52,934 nt of DNA, taken from positions 1 to 52,934 of IMG/VR virus record IMGVR_UViG_3300011126_000153; one strand, 5' to 3'. This DNA comes from a virus. The notes beneath the pieces were generated by a model. The model was not told the origin of the DNA. It ran no database searches and saw only the letters and a list, made by a program, of their open reading frames with translations. Positions 33,690-40,935 of the stretch are shown here, one piece after another. Within the stretch, counting starts at the first letter, position 1. Every line of letters starts with the position of its first letter. The position numbers and the translations under genes were made by a program.

Positions 33690-33819
33690 GCTGTTCCTCA
33701 TCTTTTATAATTTTTTCTATTCTCTTTTTTTCATTTGTCTTCATTTGTTGTAATTTTTTATATTTGCTTCTTGATCCACTGCTGCCCTTTCTTCCGGCTT
33801 TTCCTCTATCTTTAATCAT
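33667..33819 (-). CDS. Small very basic protein, 50 residues
   Basis: An ATG with a very strong ribosome site (GAGGAGGAG) opens a 50-codon frame rich in Lys, Arg, Gly and Ser (MIKDRGKAGRKGSSGSRSKY). It overlaps the start of P3 by 23 bases, giving coupled translation. It does not belong to the array family. Nucleic-acid binding is a guess from charge alone. Confidence 0.5.
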   Translation of the reverse strand: MIKDRGKAGRKGSSGSRSKYKKLQQMKTNEKKRIEKIIKDEEQHDNNKNH

Positions 33820-33828
33820 TCTCCTCCT

Positions 33829-34188
33829 CTATTTTACTGTTGTAGTTACTTTTACCATTTTATTTCCGGTGTACCCAAATCGCATTATATCCTCTCGTGT
33901 AAAATAGTCTATCTTAGATGCTTTTTTAGGATCATCGGAATAAATACAGTATCTTATAAAGTCGTCATCATCGTGTACAACCGAGGAAGTTAGGTATTCT
34001 AATGCAGCGTCTCTCGTATGCTCTGTTATTTGGCTCGTCATATACAGCACATCGACTTTCTCTTCTAAGCTCTCTGGTGTTGGCATATACACTGGGGCAT
34101 ATCCTTCTGGAAGTCTTACAGGTATTCTACGTTGAAGCTTTCTCAGGTCGCATTTAGGTAGTGGTGTTTGTTCTTTGCCGTTAGTCAT
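33829..34188 (-). CDS. Array family member P4
   Basis: 119 residues. An unusual Arg/Pro-rich start (LPKCDLRKLQRRIPVRLPEG) is followed by the family segments VDVLYMTSQITEHTRDAALE and DDDDFIRYCIYSDDPKKASK. The C-terminal LTDDEF module is replaced by a short basic end. A mosaic of array modules. It overlaps P5 by eight bases. Confidence 0.55.
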   Translation of the reverse strand: MTNGKEQTPLPKCDLRKLQRRIPVRLPEGYAPVYMPTPESLEEKVDVLYMTSQITEHTRDAALEYLTSSVVHDDDDFIRYCIYSDDPKKASKIDYFTREDIMRFGYTGNKMVKVTTTVK

Positions 34189-34555
34189 TTTTCTCCTCCT
34201 TAAAAATATCTAATAGACTTGGCCGCAAGAACTTCATAGACATGAAAATTGTATTTGGCATTCTAAATGGAACAAAGCGCCTTTTGTATTCTAGCATTTC
34301 TAATTTTTCCGCAGCTGAAGCTTTATGATATCTTGGAGAATCCATAACCTTTTGCAGTCCTTCTTCCACCTGTTTTTTATCATCATCAGTATACTTAAAT
34401 TCGTTTGCGTACTGCAACATTTTAAGTTTGTCAGTAGCTGATGCTTCGGCATATTGAGTAGAGTCTAAAACTACTTGTAGTTCTATCTCATGTTCATCTT
34501 TGTTATATTGTTGTTCTAGTTGTTCTATAGTATATATGTCGTCTGGTTTAGTCAT
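34181..34555 (-). CDS. Array family member P5, with internal duplication
   Basis: 124 residues. It begins MTKPDDIYTIEQLEQQ like the family. Two internal repeats follow: LQVVLDSTQYAEASATDKLK/MLQYANEF and LQKVMDSPRYHKASAAEKLE/MLEYKRRF, about 45 residues apart. The C-terminal module is absent. The protein is a helical repeat variant linked to the array by its start and its four-base overlap with P6. Confidence 0.5.
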   Translation of the reverse strand: MTKPDDIYTIEQLEQQYNKDEHEIELQVVLDSTQYAEASATDKLKMLQYANEFKYTDDDKKQVEEGLQKVMDSPRYHKASAAEKLEMLEYKRRFVPFRMPNTIFMSMKFLRPSLLDIFKEEKND

Positions 34556-35175
34556 GCTACTAATATATTTGATTCTAATTTTTTCCAGAAAGTCTTGAGG
34601 CCAACAAGCTCTTCGTCAGATAAACTGCAAAGATCTATCTTATGGAGCGAAGGTAACGAATATGTACCTTTCTCTTTGTTAAAAACAAGAGTTCCTCTTT
34701 TTTCTAGAGCGTCAAATGCCTTTGTACCAGCGTGTACATTTGCAAACATTGTAATGTCATAGTCGTACCCTAGTTCCTTAAATCTCTTCTTAAGATCATC
34801 GTCCATAATGCAGAATTGTATAAATTCATCAATGGGGGTCAATGCCTCTTCAAGCTTTGATATAAACGCGGTGGCTTGTTCTATTTTTTTTAACCACATC
34901 TCTTTTTCGCTAATCCAATTATACGGCTCAAAACTCATGAATCCAATAGTGCCATCTTCTTTTATTGTTTCTTGAGTAGATACATCCCCACTTTCAGATA
35001 AAAACGTTTTACTTTCACCAGTATGAGGGGTTTTTAAACATTCTTGAAGCTTTAGCTTATACTCATCTAGTTCCGATATCTTACTAAGGAAATGATCTTT
35101 TTTGCTAGCTGAGATCTGTTCGCTTGTATACAGTTCTTTAATTCGTTTTATAATCTCTAGGTTATCGTTAGTCAT
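34552..35175 (-). CDS. Array family member P6
   Basis: 207 residues. The start MTNDNLEIIKRIKELYTSEQ fits the family N-module. A unique middle of about 70 residues follows, then IDEFIQFCIMDDDLKKRFKE (the C-I module) and KIDLCSLSDEELVGLKTFWK (the C-terminal module). The insertion of new sequence between conserved ends is typical of this array. Confidence 0.6.
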   Translation of the reverse strand: MTNDNLEIIKRIKELYTSEQISASKKDHFLSKISELDEYKLKLQECLKTPHTGESKTFLSESGDVSTQETIKEDGTIGFMSFEPYNWISEKEMWLKKIEQATAFISKLEEALTPIDEFIQFCIMDDDLKKRFKELGYDYDITMFANVHAGTKAFDALEKRGTLVFNKEKGTYSLPSLHKIDLCSLSDEELVGLKTFWKKLESNILVA

Positions 35176-35216
35176 GCTGCTCCTCTAATAATTAAAATAT
35201 ATATTTGGCTTGTTTA

Positions 35217-35660
35217 TCAAAGCTCAAGGGCATCTAGAAATTTTTTATAAATAAAAACCTCTAAATCAGATAAATTAGTTATAGTAGAAAGGTCAATATA
35301 GGCAAAATCATACGCTCCGAACTCACTACCCCTTTTTTTAATGAGTTTTTTGTTTATCAACGAGTCCATTATTTGTTCATATTGTTCCTTTGCTTTTAGG
35401 ATTAAACCCCTAGTATTCACTCCTTCATCTTGTAGTCTTTTCATCCTTTCGTATAAAGTGTCGCAGAAAATAGCTTGTTTTATAAAAGAACCTGATGTTA
35501 TAGATTCTTCTAAATCAGGAAGATATCCATTATCACTAGTATTGGCTAGCCTATCTAAGACTTTTTCTTTCATATTAATTGAAATTTCTTTGTTTACCCA
35601 AAGATCAATAACTTGCTCTTCTAGCTTTTGTTTCCTAGCATCTAGGTTGTCGTTAGTCAT
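35217..35660 (-). CDS. Array family member P7
   Basis: 147 residues, with full layout: MTNDNLDARKQKLEEQVIDL at the start, GSFIKQAIFCDTLYERMKRL in the middle, then MDSLINKKLIKKRGSEFGAY and TNLSDLEVFIYKKFLD at the end. Its ATG overlaps the P8 stop (ATGA), so translation is coupled. Confidence 0.65.
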   Translation of the reverse strand: MTNDNLDARKQKLEEQVIDLWVNKEISINMKEKVLDRLANTSDNGYLPDLEESITSGSFIKQAIFCDTLYERMKRLQDEGVNTRGLILKAKEQYEQIMDSLINKKLIKKRGSEFGAYDFAYIDLSTITNLSDLEVFIYKKFLDALEL

Positions 35661-36118
35661 GCTTCCTCTGTTATATTGTTATTCTTAAGATTATCCCTAT
35701 ACTCCATGGTTTCCATTGAGCATTGATTATAAACCGCAAACTCTTCATTAGTTAAAGTAGAAAGGTTTAGATTAGATTTATCATCAACAATACTATATTT
35801 GTCATCATTATGTTGCTCGAAAAACCCTTTTTTAATTAGAGTTTTAGCTATTTTTTTCATCTCGTTTTTATCAAACTCAAAGCTTTTATCCGAAATTTCC
35901 TCTAATTTTTTATCATAATCATTGGAAAAAATACATGTCTTAAGAAATTGATCTGATGATTCTAGAAACTTAGATGTATTATCGGCTTCTTCTAGTGCCT
36001 CTTCTAGCACTTCTAAAGCAGTATCTCTTGAGTAGTTTGATATCTGTTTGGTTACATACAAATCTATAACCTTTTCTTTTAAATTTTGCATTCTAGCATC
36101 TAGGCTGTCTTTAGTCAT
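35657..36118 (-). CDS. Array family member P8 (most typical member)
   Basis: 153 residues. It shows every module clearly: MTKDSLDARMQNLKEKVIDL, YVTKQISNYSRDTALEVLEE, SDQFLKTCIFSNDYDKKLEE, KIAKTLIKKGFFEQHNDDKY and LSTLTNEEFAVYNQ. A C-terminal polar tail of about 20 residues follows. It can serve as the query for the family. No cysteine pairs, signal peptide or membrane helix. Confidence 0.65.
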   Translation of the reverse strand: MTKDSLDARMQNLKEKVIDLYVTKQISNYSRDTALEVLEEALEEADNTSKFLESSDQFLKTCIFSNDYDKKLEEISDKSFEFDKNEMKKIAKTLIKKGFFEQHNDDKYSIVDDKSNLNLSTLTNEEFAVYNQCSMETMEYRDNLKNNNITEEA

Positions 36119-36149
36119 ATTGTTCCTCCATATTATTTAATTCATATAA

Positions 36150-36434
36150 CTAGATACCATCTAATAATCTCTCTAGAGGCTTTAGAGAATTGGTAGCTGC
36201 AATATCGTCTACTATTTTAGATGAGTGAGCTTCATGAGCATTAAATTCTTTTACAAAATTGTCGGGATTTTTTATACGTTCCTCAACAATTGAAATAAAT
36301 TTAATATTAGCTCTGGATATTAAATTTAACATACCTATTTTAGCTATTTCCGAGAGATTATTATTTGTATAAAGATCAATAATTTTCTCTTTTAACTTCT
36401 GCTTCCTAACATCTAGGTCATCTTGTTTAGTCAT
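36150..36434 (-). CDS. Array family member P9 (truncated)
   Basis: 94 residues. The start MTKQDDLDVRKQKLKEKIID and LYTNNNLSEIAKIGMLNLIS match the family. It stops before the winged-helix-like module. It has a good ribosome site (GGAGAG), so it may be made as a short form or be decaying. Confidence 0.55.
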   Translation of the reverse strand: MTKQDDLDVRKQKLKEKIIDLYTNNNLSEIAKIGMLNLISRANIKFISIVEERIKNPDNFVKEFNAHEAHSSKIVDDIAATNSLKPLERLLDGI

Positions 36435-36462
36435 TCTTCTCTCCTTTAATTTGTTTAATAAA

Positions 36463-36657
36463 TTATAATTCTGATTCGCTTAGGTTTGAAGACATGGCTT
36501 CTTTAAGTTCCTTAAGGTTCATTGGTTTTGATTCCCTGCATTCTAATTCAAAAAGCTCTATTGATGCTGCTTCTATAAAATCAGCAAACGTTATACCCTT
36601 AACTATTTCATCTTCTAGCTTATACTTCCTAACTTCTAGGTTCTCAGGTTTAGTCAT
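36463..36657 (-). CDS. Array family member P10 (shortest intact frame)
   Basis: 64 residues. MTKPENLEVRKYKLEDEIVK is the family start; the rest is a short acidic helix ending SNLSESEL. A clear ribosome site (GAGGA) precedes it. Likely a remnant or minimal N-module protein. It ends five bases before... the next member in transcription, P9. Confidence 0.5.
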   Translation of the reverse strand: MTKPENLEVRKYKLEDEIVKGITFADFIEAASIELFELECRESKPMNLKELKEAMSSNLSESEL

Positions 36658-36658
36658 A

Positions 36659-37225
36659 TTAGTCCTCTTCTTCCATCTGTTCCAGAATATTTGTTTCTAT
36701 TATATGATAAACAAGAAACTCTGTGTCTGTTAACTTAAAAACATCCTCCTTAGTTCTGTTTTTAAAAATCATGCTCAACTTGTCATCGCCTTCATCATTT
36801 AAAAAACCTTTTTCTACTAGAGAGTTATGTATTTCTTCGCTCTCTTTTTTATTTAAATTCAATGTTATCTCAGATAATAAGTCTAATCTTTTAGAATATT
36901 CATGAGAATAGATGCAGTTCTGCAAGAATGATTCCTGTGATTCTATGAGTTCTGCGTCATTTGATCTTAAACTCCCTAATGCCGTGTCTCTAACAAACTC
37001 TGATATCTGTTTTGTCAGGTGCAAGTCAACAACCTTTTTTTCTAGGTCTTTCTTCCAATCCTCGAAATTTTCATCCTCTTTTTTATCCTCTGTAATTTCC
37101 ATTAGTCTTATTTCTACTCCATGCTTTGCCCAAGCTTTTTGATGAGCTTCCGCATGTTCCATAGTACTAGGAATATACATAACTCTTTTTTTTGATTGTG
37201 CTTTTAGGCTGTCTGGTTCAGTCAT
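36659..37225 (-). CDS. Array family member P11
   Basis: 188 residues. A 50-residue N-terminal extension (MTEPDSLKAQSKKRVMYIPS, then HAEAHQKAWAKHGVEIRLME) precedes the usual modules: WKKDLEKKVVDLHLTKQISE, FVRDTALGSL, SFLQNCIYSHEYSKRLDLLS, IHNSLVEKGFLNDEGDDKLS and FKLTDTEFLVYHII. Its ATG overlaps the P12 stop (ATGA). Confidence 0.65.
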   Translation of the reverse strand: MTEPDSLKAQSKKRVMYIPSTMEHAEAHQKAWAKHGVEIRLMEITEDKKEDENFEDWKKDLEKKVVDLHLTKQISEFVRDTALGSLRSNDAELIESQESFLQNCIYSHEYSKRLDLLSEITLNLNKKESEEIHNSLVEKGFLNDEGDDKLSMIFKNRTKEDVFKLTDTEFLVYHIIETNILEQMEEED

Positions 37226-37476
37226 GTTTTTCCTCTGCTTACTTCTTTCATTACCCCATAAAGATATAAAAATTCATCATCATTTAAAATGTCTATATCC
37301 ATATCTTTGTTATTAAAATTATCAGAAATTCTAATCTTTTTTTGATCTACTGAAGTGTCTAAAAAGCCTTTATCTACCAAATTTTTTCTAAGTTGTTTAG
37401 GATCTTTGAAGGTCATTTTTTCAATATCTAGTTCGTTCAGTTTCTTTCTGAATTTTTCATTAAATTCATTCGTCAT
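37222..37476 (-). CDS. Array family member P12 (short)
   Basis: 84 residues from the ATG at 37476, or 90 from the ATG at 37494. Both ATGs carry the same GAGGTAAAAATG context, because an 18-base stretch with ribosome site and start was duplicated in frame. It holds a short helix and the C-terminal module (LRKNLVDKGFLDTSVDQKKI, ILNDDEFLYLYGVM). The choice of start cannot be settled from sequence. Confidence 0.6.
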   Translation of the reverse strand: MTNEFNEKFRKKLNELDIEKMTFKDPKQLRKNLVDKGFLDTSVDQKKIRISDNFNNKDMDIDILNDDEFLYLYGVMKEVSRGKT

Positions 37477-37496
37477 TTTTACCTCTTCGTACATTT

Positions 37497-37955
37497 TTAC
37501 CTCTTTGAATTATAATGCTCTATGTTCATACCATTAACTTGTTCGTATAAAATAAATTCATCATCAGTTAAATTATCAATATCTGTTGCTGCATTTGTTA
37601 GGTCTAGTTTTATTAAAGAGAATCCCTCTCCGCCCGCTTCTTCTTTAGCAAAGCCTTTTTTTATAAGTGATTCCCCTAGTTTTTTTAAAACTTTTATATT
37701 ATTCATCTTAAAAGGACGATCTGCTAATTCGTCAATTCTTTTGTTATATTTATCATTATGATTAGATAGTCGTGCAAACAAGTCGGGATTTTTCAGAGAT
37801 TGCTCAACGCTTAAAAAATAAGCTGCGTCATCCGTGTTTATTCTGTGTAATATAAAGTCCCTAGTATCAACCGAGACTTGTTTATTAAAATACATCTCTA
37901 TGATTTGTGTTGTTAGTTTCTCTTTTCTAGAGTCTAGGTTGTCTTCGTCTGTCAT
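37497..37955 (-). CDS. Array family member P13 (first gene of the array)
   Basis: 152 residues from the ATG at 37955 (MTDEDNLDSRKEKLTTQIIE), which has a GAGGA site; an upstream start at 37988 lacks one. FNKQVSVDTRDFILHRI, then DKYNKRIDELADRPFKMNNI, ESLIKKGFAKEEAGGEGFSL and IDNLTDDEFILYEQV cover all modules. It is first in the operon, just downstream of the divergent promoter. Confidence 0.65.
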   Translation of the reverse strand: MTDEDNLDSRKEKLTTQIIEMYFNKQVSVDTRDFILHRINTDDAAYFLSVEQSLKNPDLFARLSNHNDKYNKRIDELADRPFKMNNIKVLKKLGESLIKKGFAKEEAGGEGFSLIKLDLTNAATDIDNLTDDEFILYEQVNGMNIEHYNSKR

Positions 37956-37984
37956 ATTAATCCTCATTTTTAAATTGTTAGCGT

Positions 37985-38054
37985 ACAATAACTCAGGTTA
38001 TACTAAAAGTCAATTAAATATTTATTTGACTTTTAATGTAGATTCGTATATAAC
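37985..38054. promoter_or_regulatory. Divergent promoters of the array and RHH2, with -35 boxes in an inverted repeat
   Basis: The arms TAAAAGTCAA (38004-38013) and TTGACTTTTA (38026-38035) are perfect 10-base inverted repeats 12 bases apart. Each contains a TTGACT -35 box pointing outward. Forward: TTGACT (38026-38031), 17 bases, TATAAC (38049-38054). Reverse: TTGACT (38013-38008), 17 bases, TATTGT (37990-37985). A dimeric regulator bound here would block both; RHH2 next door is the candidate. Confidence 0.65.
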
Positions 38055-38083
38055 TATGTAATAAATTAAATCAATATAGAGCT

Positions 38084-38326
38084 ATGACAACAAAACAAAA
38101 GGCTATCAGAGGAAGACCTCCGTTAAATGAACCAAAACAATCTGTTTATATAAAAATAGATAAAGGTTTGCATAGGCAAGTTAAGGTGTATTGTGCGAAC
38201 AATGATAAAAAGATGGCTTTTGTAGTAAACGAAGCCTTAAAATCTTTTTTTAAAAATTCAGTGCAGGAATACATTGAAAACAAAATGCACGTATATATAG
38301 GTGATGAGAGTAAACAAGAGGATTAA
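38084..38326 (+). CDS. Ribbon-helix-helix regulator RHH2
   Basis: 80 residues. A basic start (AIRGRPPLNE) is followed by KQSVYIKIDKGLHRQVKVYC and KKMAFVVNEALKSFFKN, a ribbon-helix-helix pattern. A C-terminal acidic tail follows. It is divergent from the small-protein array and shares its promoter region. The RGRPP start resembles an AT-hook and could add minor-groove contacts. Confidence 0.7.
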   Translation: MTTKQKAIRGRPPLNEPKQSVYIKIDKGLHRQVKVYCANNDKKMAFVVNEALKSFFKNSVQEYIENKMHVYIGDESKQED

Positions 38327-38329
38327 ACT

Positions 38330-38515
38330 ATGAACTTAAAACAAGAACTACAGCTTTTAAGCACAAAACTAAAAGGAGTAATGAAATCTGTTGGTGGTAT
38401 TGAAAACGAGGAATACGTTAATCAAGATAAGATAATAAATACACAAGGTGATATTAAGTCTTTAGTTGAGCAATTAATGGACTTATCAGGTGAACTTGAG
38501 GATAGAGGTTTATGA
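38330..38515 (+). CDS. Small coiled-coil protein after RHH2
   Basis: 61 residues, helical (LKQELQLLSTKLKGVMKSVG, IKSLVEQLMDLSGELEDRG). It begins four bases after the RHH2 stop and overlaps the next gene by four bases, so it is cotranslated. No family is recognised. Confidence 0.55.
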   Translation: MNLKQELQLLSTKLKGVMKSVGGIENEEYVNQDKIINTQGDIKSLVEQLMDLSGELEDRGL

Positions 38516-38889
38516 TAGAAGACGATCAAATATTCACAAAAGAACAGTTATTGAAAGTAACGGAATTAGCTGAATTATTTCCGAGTGAGAAGGTAGCTCA
38601 CGATTTTGGAATTAAGGCTGGTAGATTTGTGAAGTTAAGAAGAGAACAACCAGAATTAAATGAAGCTTATAATAAAGGCGCTAAAATCAGAGCGTTAAGG
38701 AGAATAGCTGATAAAGCTGCTGGTAGAACTGGAGCTAAAACTAAACTTATAAAAATGCCGGAATATATAGTTCCTATAGAGCTTAATTCAGAAAACGATG
38801 CTTGGGCTGGTTTTAAAAAGAAATTTCAAGAAAATAAGGAAAGAGAGCTAAAGAAAGAATTGAATGAGATAAGGAATATATTATTATGA
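38512..38889 (+). CDS. HTH protein, possible second TerS-like protein
   Basis: 125 residues. TELAELFPSEKVAHDFGIKA and RFVKLRREQPELNEAYNKGA give an HTH and helix arrangement like small terminases and phage DNA-binding proteins. The C-terminal 40 residues are a charged helix. It lies closer to terL than the 29900 protein does, but about 4 kb and several genes intervene. Role uncertain. Confidence 0.5.
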   Translation: MIEDDQIFTKEQLLKVTELAELFPSEKVAHDFGIKAGRFVKLRREQPELNEAYNKGAKIRALRRIADKAAGRTGAKTKLIKMPEYIVPIELNSENDAWAGFKKKFQENKERELKKELNEIRNILL

Positions 38890-39008
38890 AGGAACAAAAC
38901 GAACTAGAGTTTAATATCAATTATCATTATGCGCATACTAATTGCAATACCATGATGTTAGCTTTCATGCATAGATTCCAGAAAACGGCCGTTTTCTGGA
39001 CATGCTGA
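38886..39008 (+). CDS. Tentative 40-residue protein containing the palindrome
   Basis: An ATG overlapping the upstream stop (ATGA) opens a 40-codon frame (MKEQNELEFNINYHYAHTNC, then a Met/Phe-rich part). The last third is encoded by the 24-base palindrome at 38977. Coupling supports translation, but the composition is not convincing; the palindrome may be the functional unit. Confidence 0.35.
   Translation: MKEQNELEFNINYHYAHTNCNTMMLAFMHRFQKTAVFWTC
38977..39000. repeat. Perfect 24-base palindrome
   Basis: The half TCCAGAAAACGG is followed directly by its exact reverse complement CCGTTTTCTGGA with no spacer. Such a long perfect palindrome is unlikely by chance here. It could be an operator for a dimeric protein, a replication or packaging mark, or a recombination site. 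No T-run follows, so it is not a normal terminator. Confidence 0.85.
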
Positions 39009-39130
39009 TAATATGTTCGAAAACGCCTATAATTCGCTAGTTAACTCATTCCATTTATCTAAACAAGTTTAACCCCTCGGTTTTATCTTTTTAGATGAAT
39101 ATATATAATAAACAAAACAGGAGAAAAGTT

Positions 39131-39475
39131 ATGACTGAAGAAAACAACAAAGATTATGAAAAATTATATCAGTTTATGCTTGAAAATAATCTTATAAATT
39201 ATAAGGGTTCGGCCTCATGGTTTTTAACAAAGATCAGAGATCACGATAAACCAAAGGATGAAAAATATAAAATGATGTTCGATTGTATAGAGAAAATCGT
39301 AATAAACAAGGTTAAGATGAGTGATAAAGACAATGTATTTGATGTATTGGGTATGCTTCAAGGATTAATTGATATAGTTGAACCAATCTTTGACGATAAT
39401 AATAAAATTATAGGATATGGAATTTATGACAAGGAATATAGTAAAATTATAAATGATATTATGAGCATCTGCTAA
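39131..39475 (+). CDS. Hypothetical protein, 114 residues
   Basis: The ATG at 39131 follows a strong site (ACAGGAGAAAAGTT); an ATG 36 bases upstream lacks one. MTEENNKDYEKLYQFMLENN, then SASWFLTKIRDHDKPKDEKY and a mixed alpha-beta C-terminus. No family is recognised. The leader and first codons resemble those of the next gene, which points to duplication of a leader unit. Confidence 0.55.
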   Translation: MTEENNKDYEKLYQFMLENNLINYKGSASWFLTKIRDHDKPKDEKYKMMFDCIEKIVINKVKMSDKDNVFDVLGMLQGLIDIVEPIFDDNNKIIGYGIYDKEYSKIINDIMSIC

Positions 39476-39496
39476 CAAATAAACAGGAGAGAAATT

Positions 39497-39727
39497 ATGA
39501 CTGAATACAAAATTTTAAATGAGGAAAGGGTGAAAAATACGAAGGAACATGGCATTTTAATGGAGGAAAGAAGAAAAAATATGACTAAAGAAGACGACGA
39601 ATCAATGAAAGAAACATTACATTTACAATCTATACAAAGGGCATTAGATATATTCAATAAACATAACATAGATCCTTTGAAAGAGTGGATTCTTTGTGAT
39701 GAAGTTTTGGGAGAAGACAATACTTGA
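39497..39727 (+). CDS. Hypothetical charged helical protein, 76 residues
   Basis: Preceded by AAACAGGAGAGAAATT and starting MTE like the previous gene. It holds an internal repeat (LNEERVKNTKEHGIL and MEERRKNMTKEDD) and a C-terminal Leu/Trp helix (PLKEWILCDEVLG). Function unknown. A long stem-loop lies just downstream. Confidence 0.5.
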   Translation: MTEYKILNEERVKNTKEHGILMEERRKNMTKEDDESMKETLHLQSIQRALDIFNKHNIDPLKEWILCDEVLGEDNT

Positions 39728-39757
39728 TTAGCCAAGTTGTTAATTAAGTAATATAAA

Positions 39758-39802
39758 AACATGCGCTGAGTCCATTGGTATAAAAAGGATGCAGCGCATG
39801 TT
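39758..39802 (+). terminator. Long stem-loop between operons
   Basis: The 11-base arms AACATGCGCTG (39758-39768) and CAGCGCATGTT (39792-39802) pair perfectly. Inside, TCC (39771-39773) and GGA pair again beyond a small internal loop. The 3' side is T/G-rich but has no T-run. It could be a terminator of the upstream gene, or a leader for the membrane protein that starts 24 bases downstream. Confidence 0.55.
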
Positions 39803-39825
39803 GTGTTAATTGTTGGAGGTAGACG

Positions 39826-39993
39826 ATGTTAAAAGTTTTTATAGATGTTTTATTAATATGGGTTGTTGTAAGCGAATTGGAACATTTTAGTGTGATATCT
39901 ACAGATAATCACTATATCAATATAATTTGTGGTTGTGTGGGTATGGGTTTAGTAATGGTATTTAGCTACATGAAAAAAAGTAAAAAGAAGTAG
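39826..39993 (+). CDS. Small membrane protein, paralogue 1
   Basis: 55 residues with two hydrophobic helices (VFIDVLLIWVVVSELEHF and NIICGCVGMGLVMVFSYM) and a Lys-rich C-terminus, a holin-like layout. A strong site (TTGGAGGTAGACG) precedes it. The next gene starts with a closely related sequence (D.HYI.IICG), so the two arose by duplication. Membrane topology is visible; lysis function is only inferred. Confidence 0.6.
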   Translation: MLKVFIDVLLIWVVVSELEHFSVISTDNHYINIICGCVGMGLVMVFSYMKKSKKK

Positions 39994-40000
39994 GTAGAAG

Positions 40001-40333
40001 ATGTTAAGATGGTTGATAAATGTTTTATGCGTAATTTTGGTGGTTAAAGGACTTGAATATTTTGATGTGTTATCTGTAGATTATCACTATATCAGTATAA
40101 TTTGTGGGTATATGTATTTGGATTTATCAAGCGATATAGACAAAGTAATAAAAACTCAACAAGAAAAACTGGATGAAATAATAAAAGCTCAAGGAGAATT
40201 AAAAGAATCTCAAGGAGAATTAAAAAAAGAGTCTTGGGAAGAGAGAAGATTGGCTGTTAAACATTTAGCAAAGTTTATTAAGTATGAACATAAAACAATA
40301 TTGGAAGAAATAAGAGGGGAATATAAAAAATAG
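40001..40333 (+). CDS. Membrane protein with coiled-coil tail, paralogue 2
   Basis: 110 residues. The N-terminal 45 residues (LINVLCVILVVKGLEYFDVL, then YHYISIICGYMYLDL) match the preceding membrane protein. A cytoplasmic-type coiled coil follows, including a duplicated KESQGELKKES/ KAQGELK unit. It starts seven bases after its paralogue. A holin/antiholin-like pair is possible, not shown. Confidence 0.6.
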   Translation: MLRWLINVLCVILVVKGLEYFDVLSVDYHYISIICGYMYLDLSSDIDKVIKTQQEKLDEIIKAQGELKESQGELKKESWEERRLAVKHLAKFIKYEHKTILEEIRGEYKK

Positions 40334-40620
40334 GCAAAGAATAGATTGCTAGGATTAAGACTTTGTAAAAATCAACAAAAACTAAGTTTTTAACGATCGT
40401 ACACCAAAATTAGTGATATTTAAGTGACACTTTCCATAATCAACATTATGACGCTAATTTTGGGCGAGAGTTTTCTTAATGAAATTTAGTGGGATTTAAA
40501 AAATATAATTGGTCGGCTTAGAAGAACTTAATCTTCTAAGTCGATAAAAGGAAATAAATGCATTCAGCGAAAGCGGAAACTACTATGAAAAAGCTTTCGC
40601 TAATACATCTAATTAAGCGT

Positions 40621-40663
40621 AGTAATCAATCAATTAAATATTAAAAGAAAATTCTTAATTAGG
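40621..40663 (+). repeat. Diverged repeat in the RNA region, copy 1
   Basis: The segment beginning AGTAATCAA and ending CTTAATTAGG resembles 40779-40818, which begins AGTAATCAA and ends CTTAATCAGG, with an A-rich middle of similar length. The hairpins with the shared CTACTAT loop lie next to each copy. The unit was probably duplicated inside the RNA. Confidence 0.55.
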
Positions 40664-40872
40664 TAAATATACACTACACTAGAAAGTAGATCGGTGCAAT
40701 GTATAATTTAGCGGGATCAAAAATGATTGCAAAAGACCTAAAAAACCCCGCTAAATACCCAATTAAAATCAATATAGAAAGTAATCAACTAAATAGAAAT
40801 ACGAAAAATCTTAATCAGGCAATGGAAAACTACTATAAAACATTGCCGGTTGCAATTAAAAAACATTTAGAC

Positions 40873-40935
40873 TGAAATAAGGAGATCTTTTTGACTCCTT
40901 ATTTCAATCTACTCGTCATTTTGAAATAAGGAGAT
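40873..40935 (+). terminator. Terminator-like hairpin with alternative partner
   Basis: CTCCTTATTTCA (40895-40906) can pair with TGAAATAAGGAG upstream (40873-40884) or with an identical copy downstream (40922-40933). The two pairings exclude each other, as in attenuators and riboswitches. The first loop has a T5 run. It also ends the reverse-strand gene 40947-41261. Confidence 0.6.
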
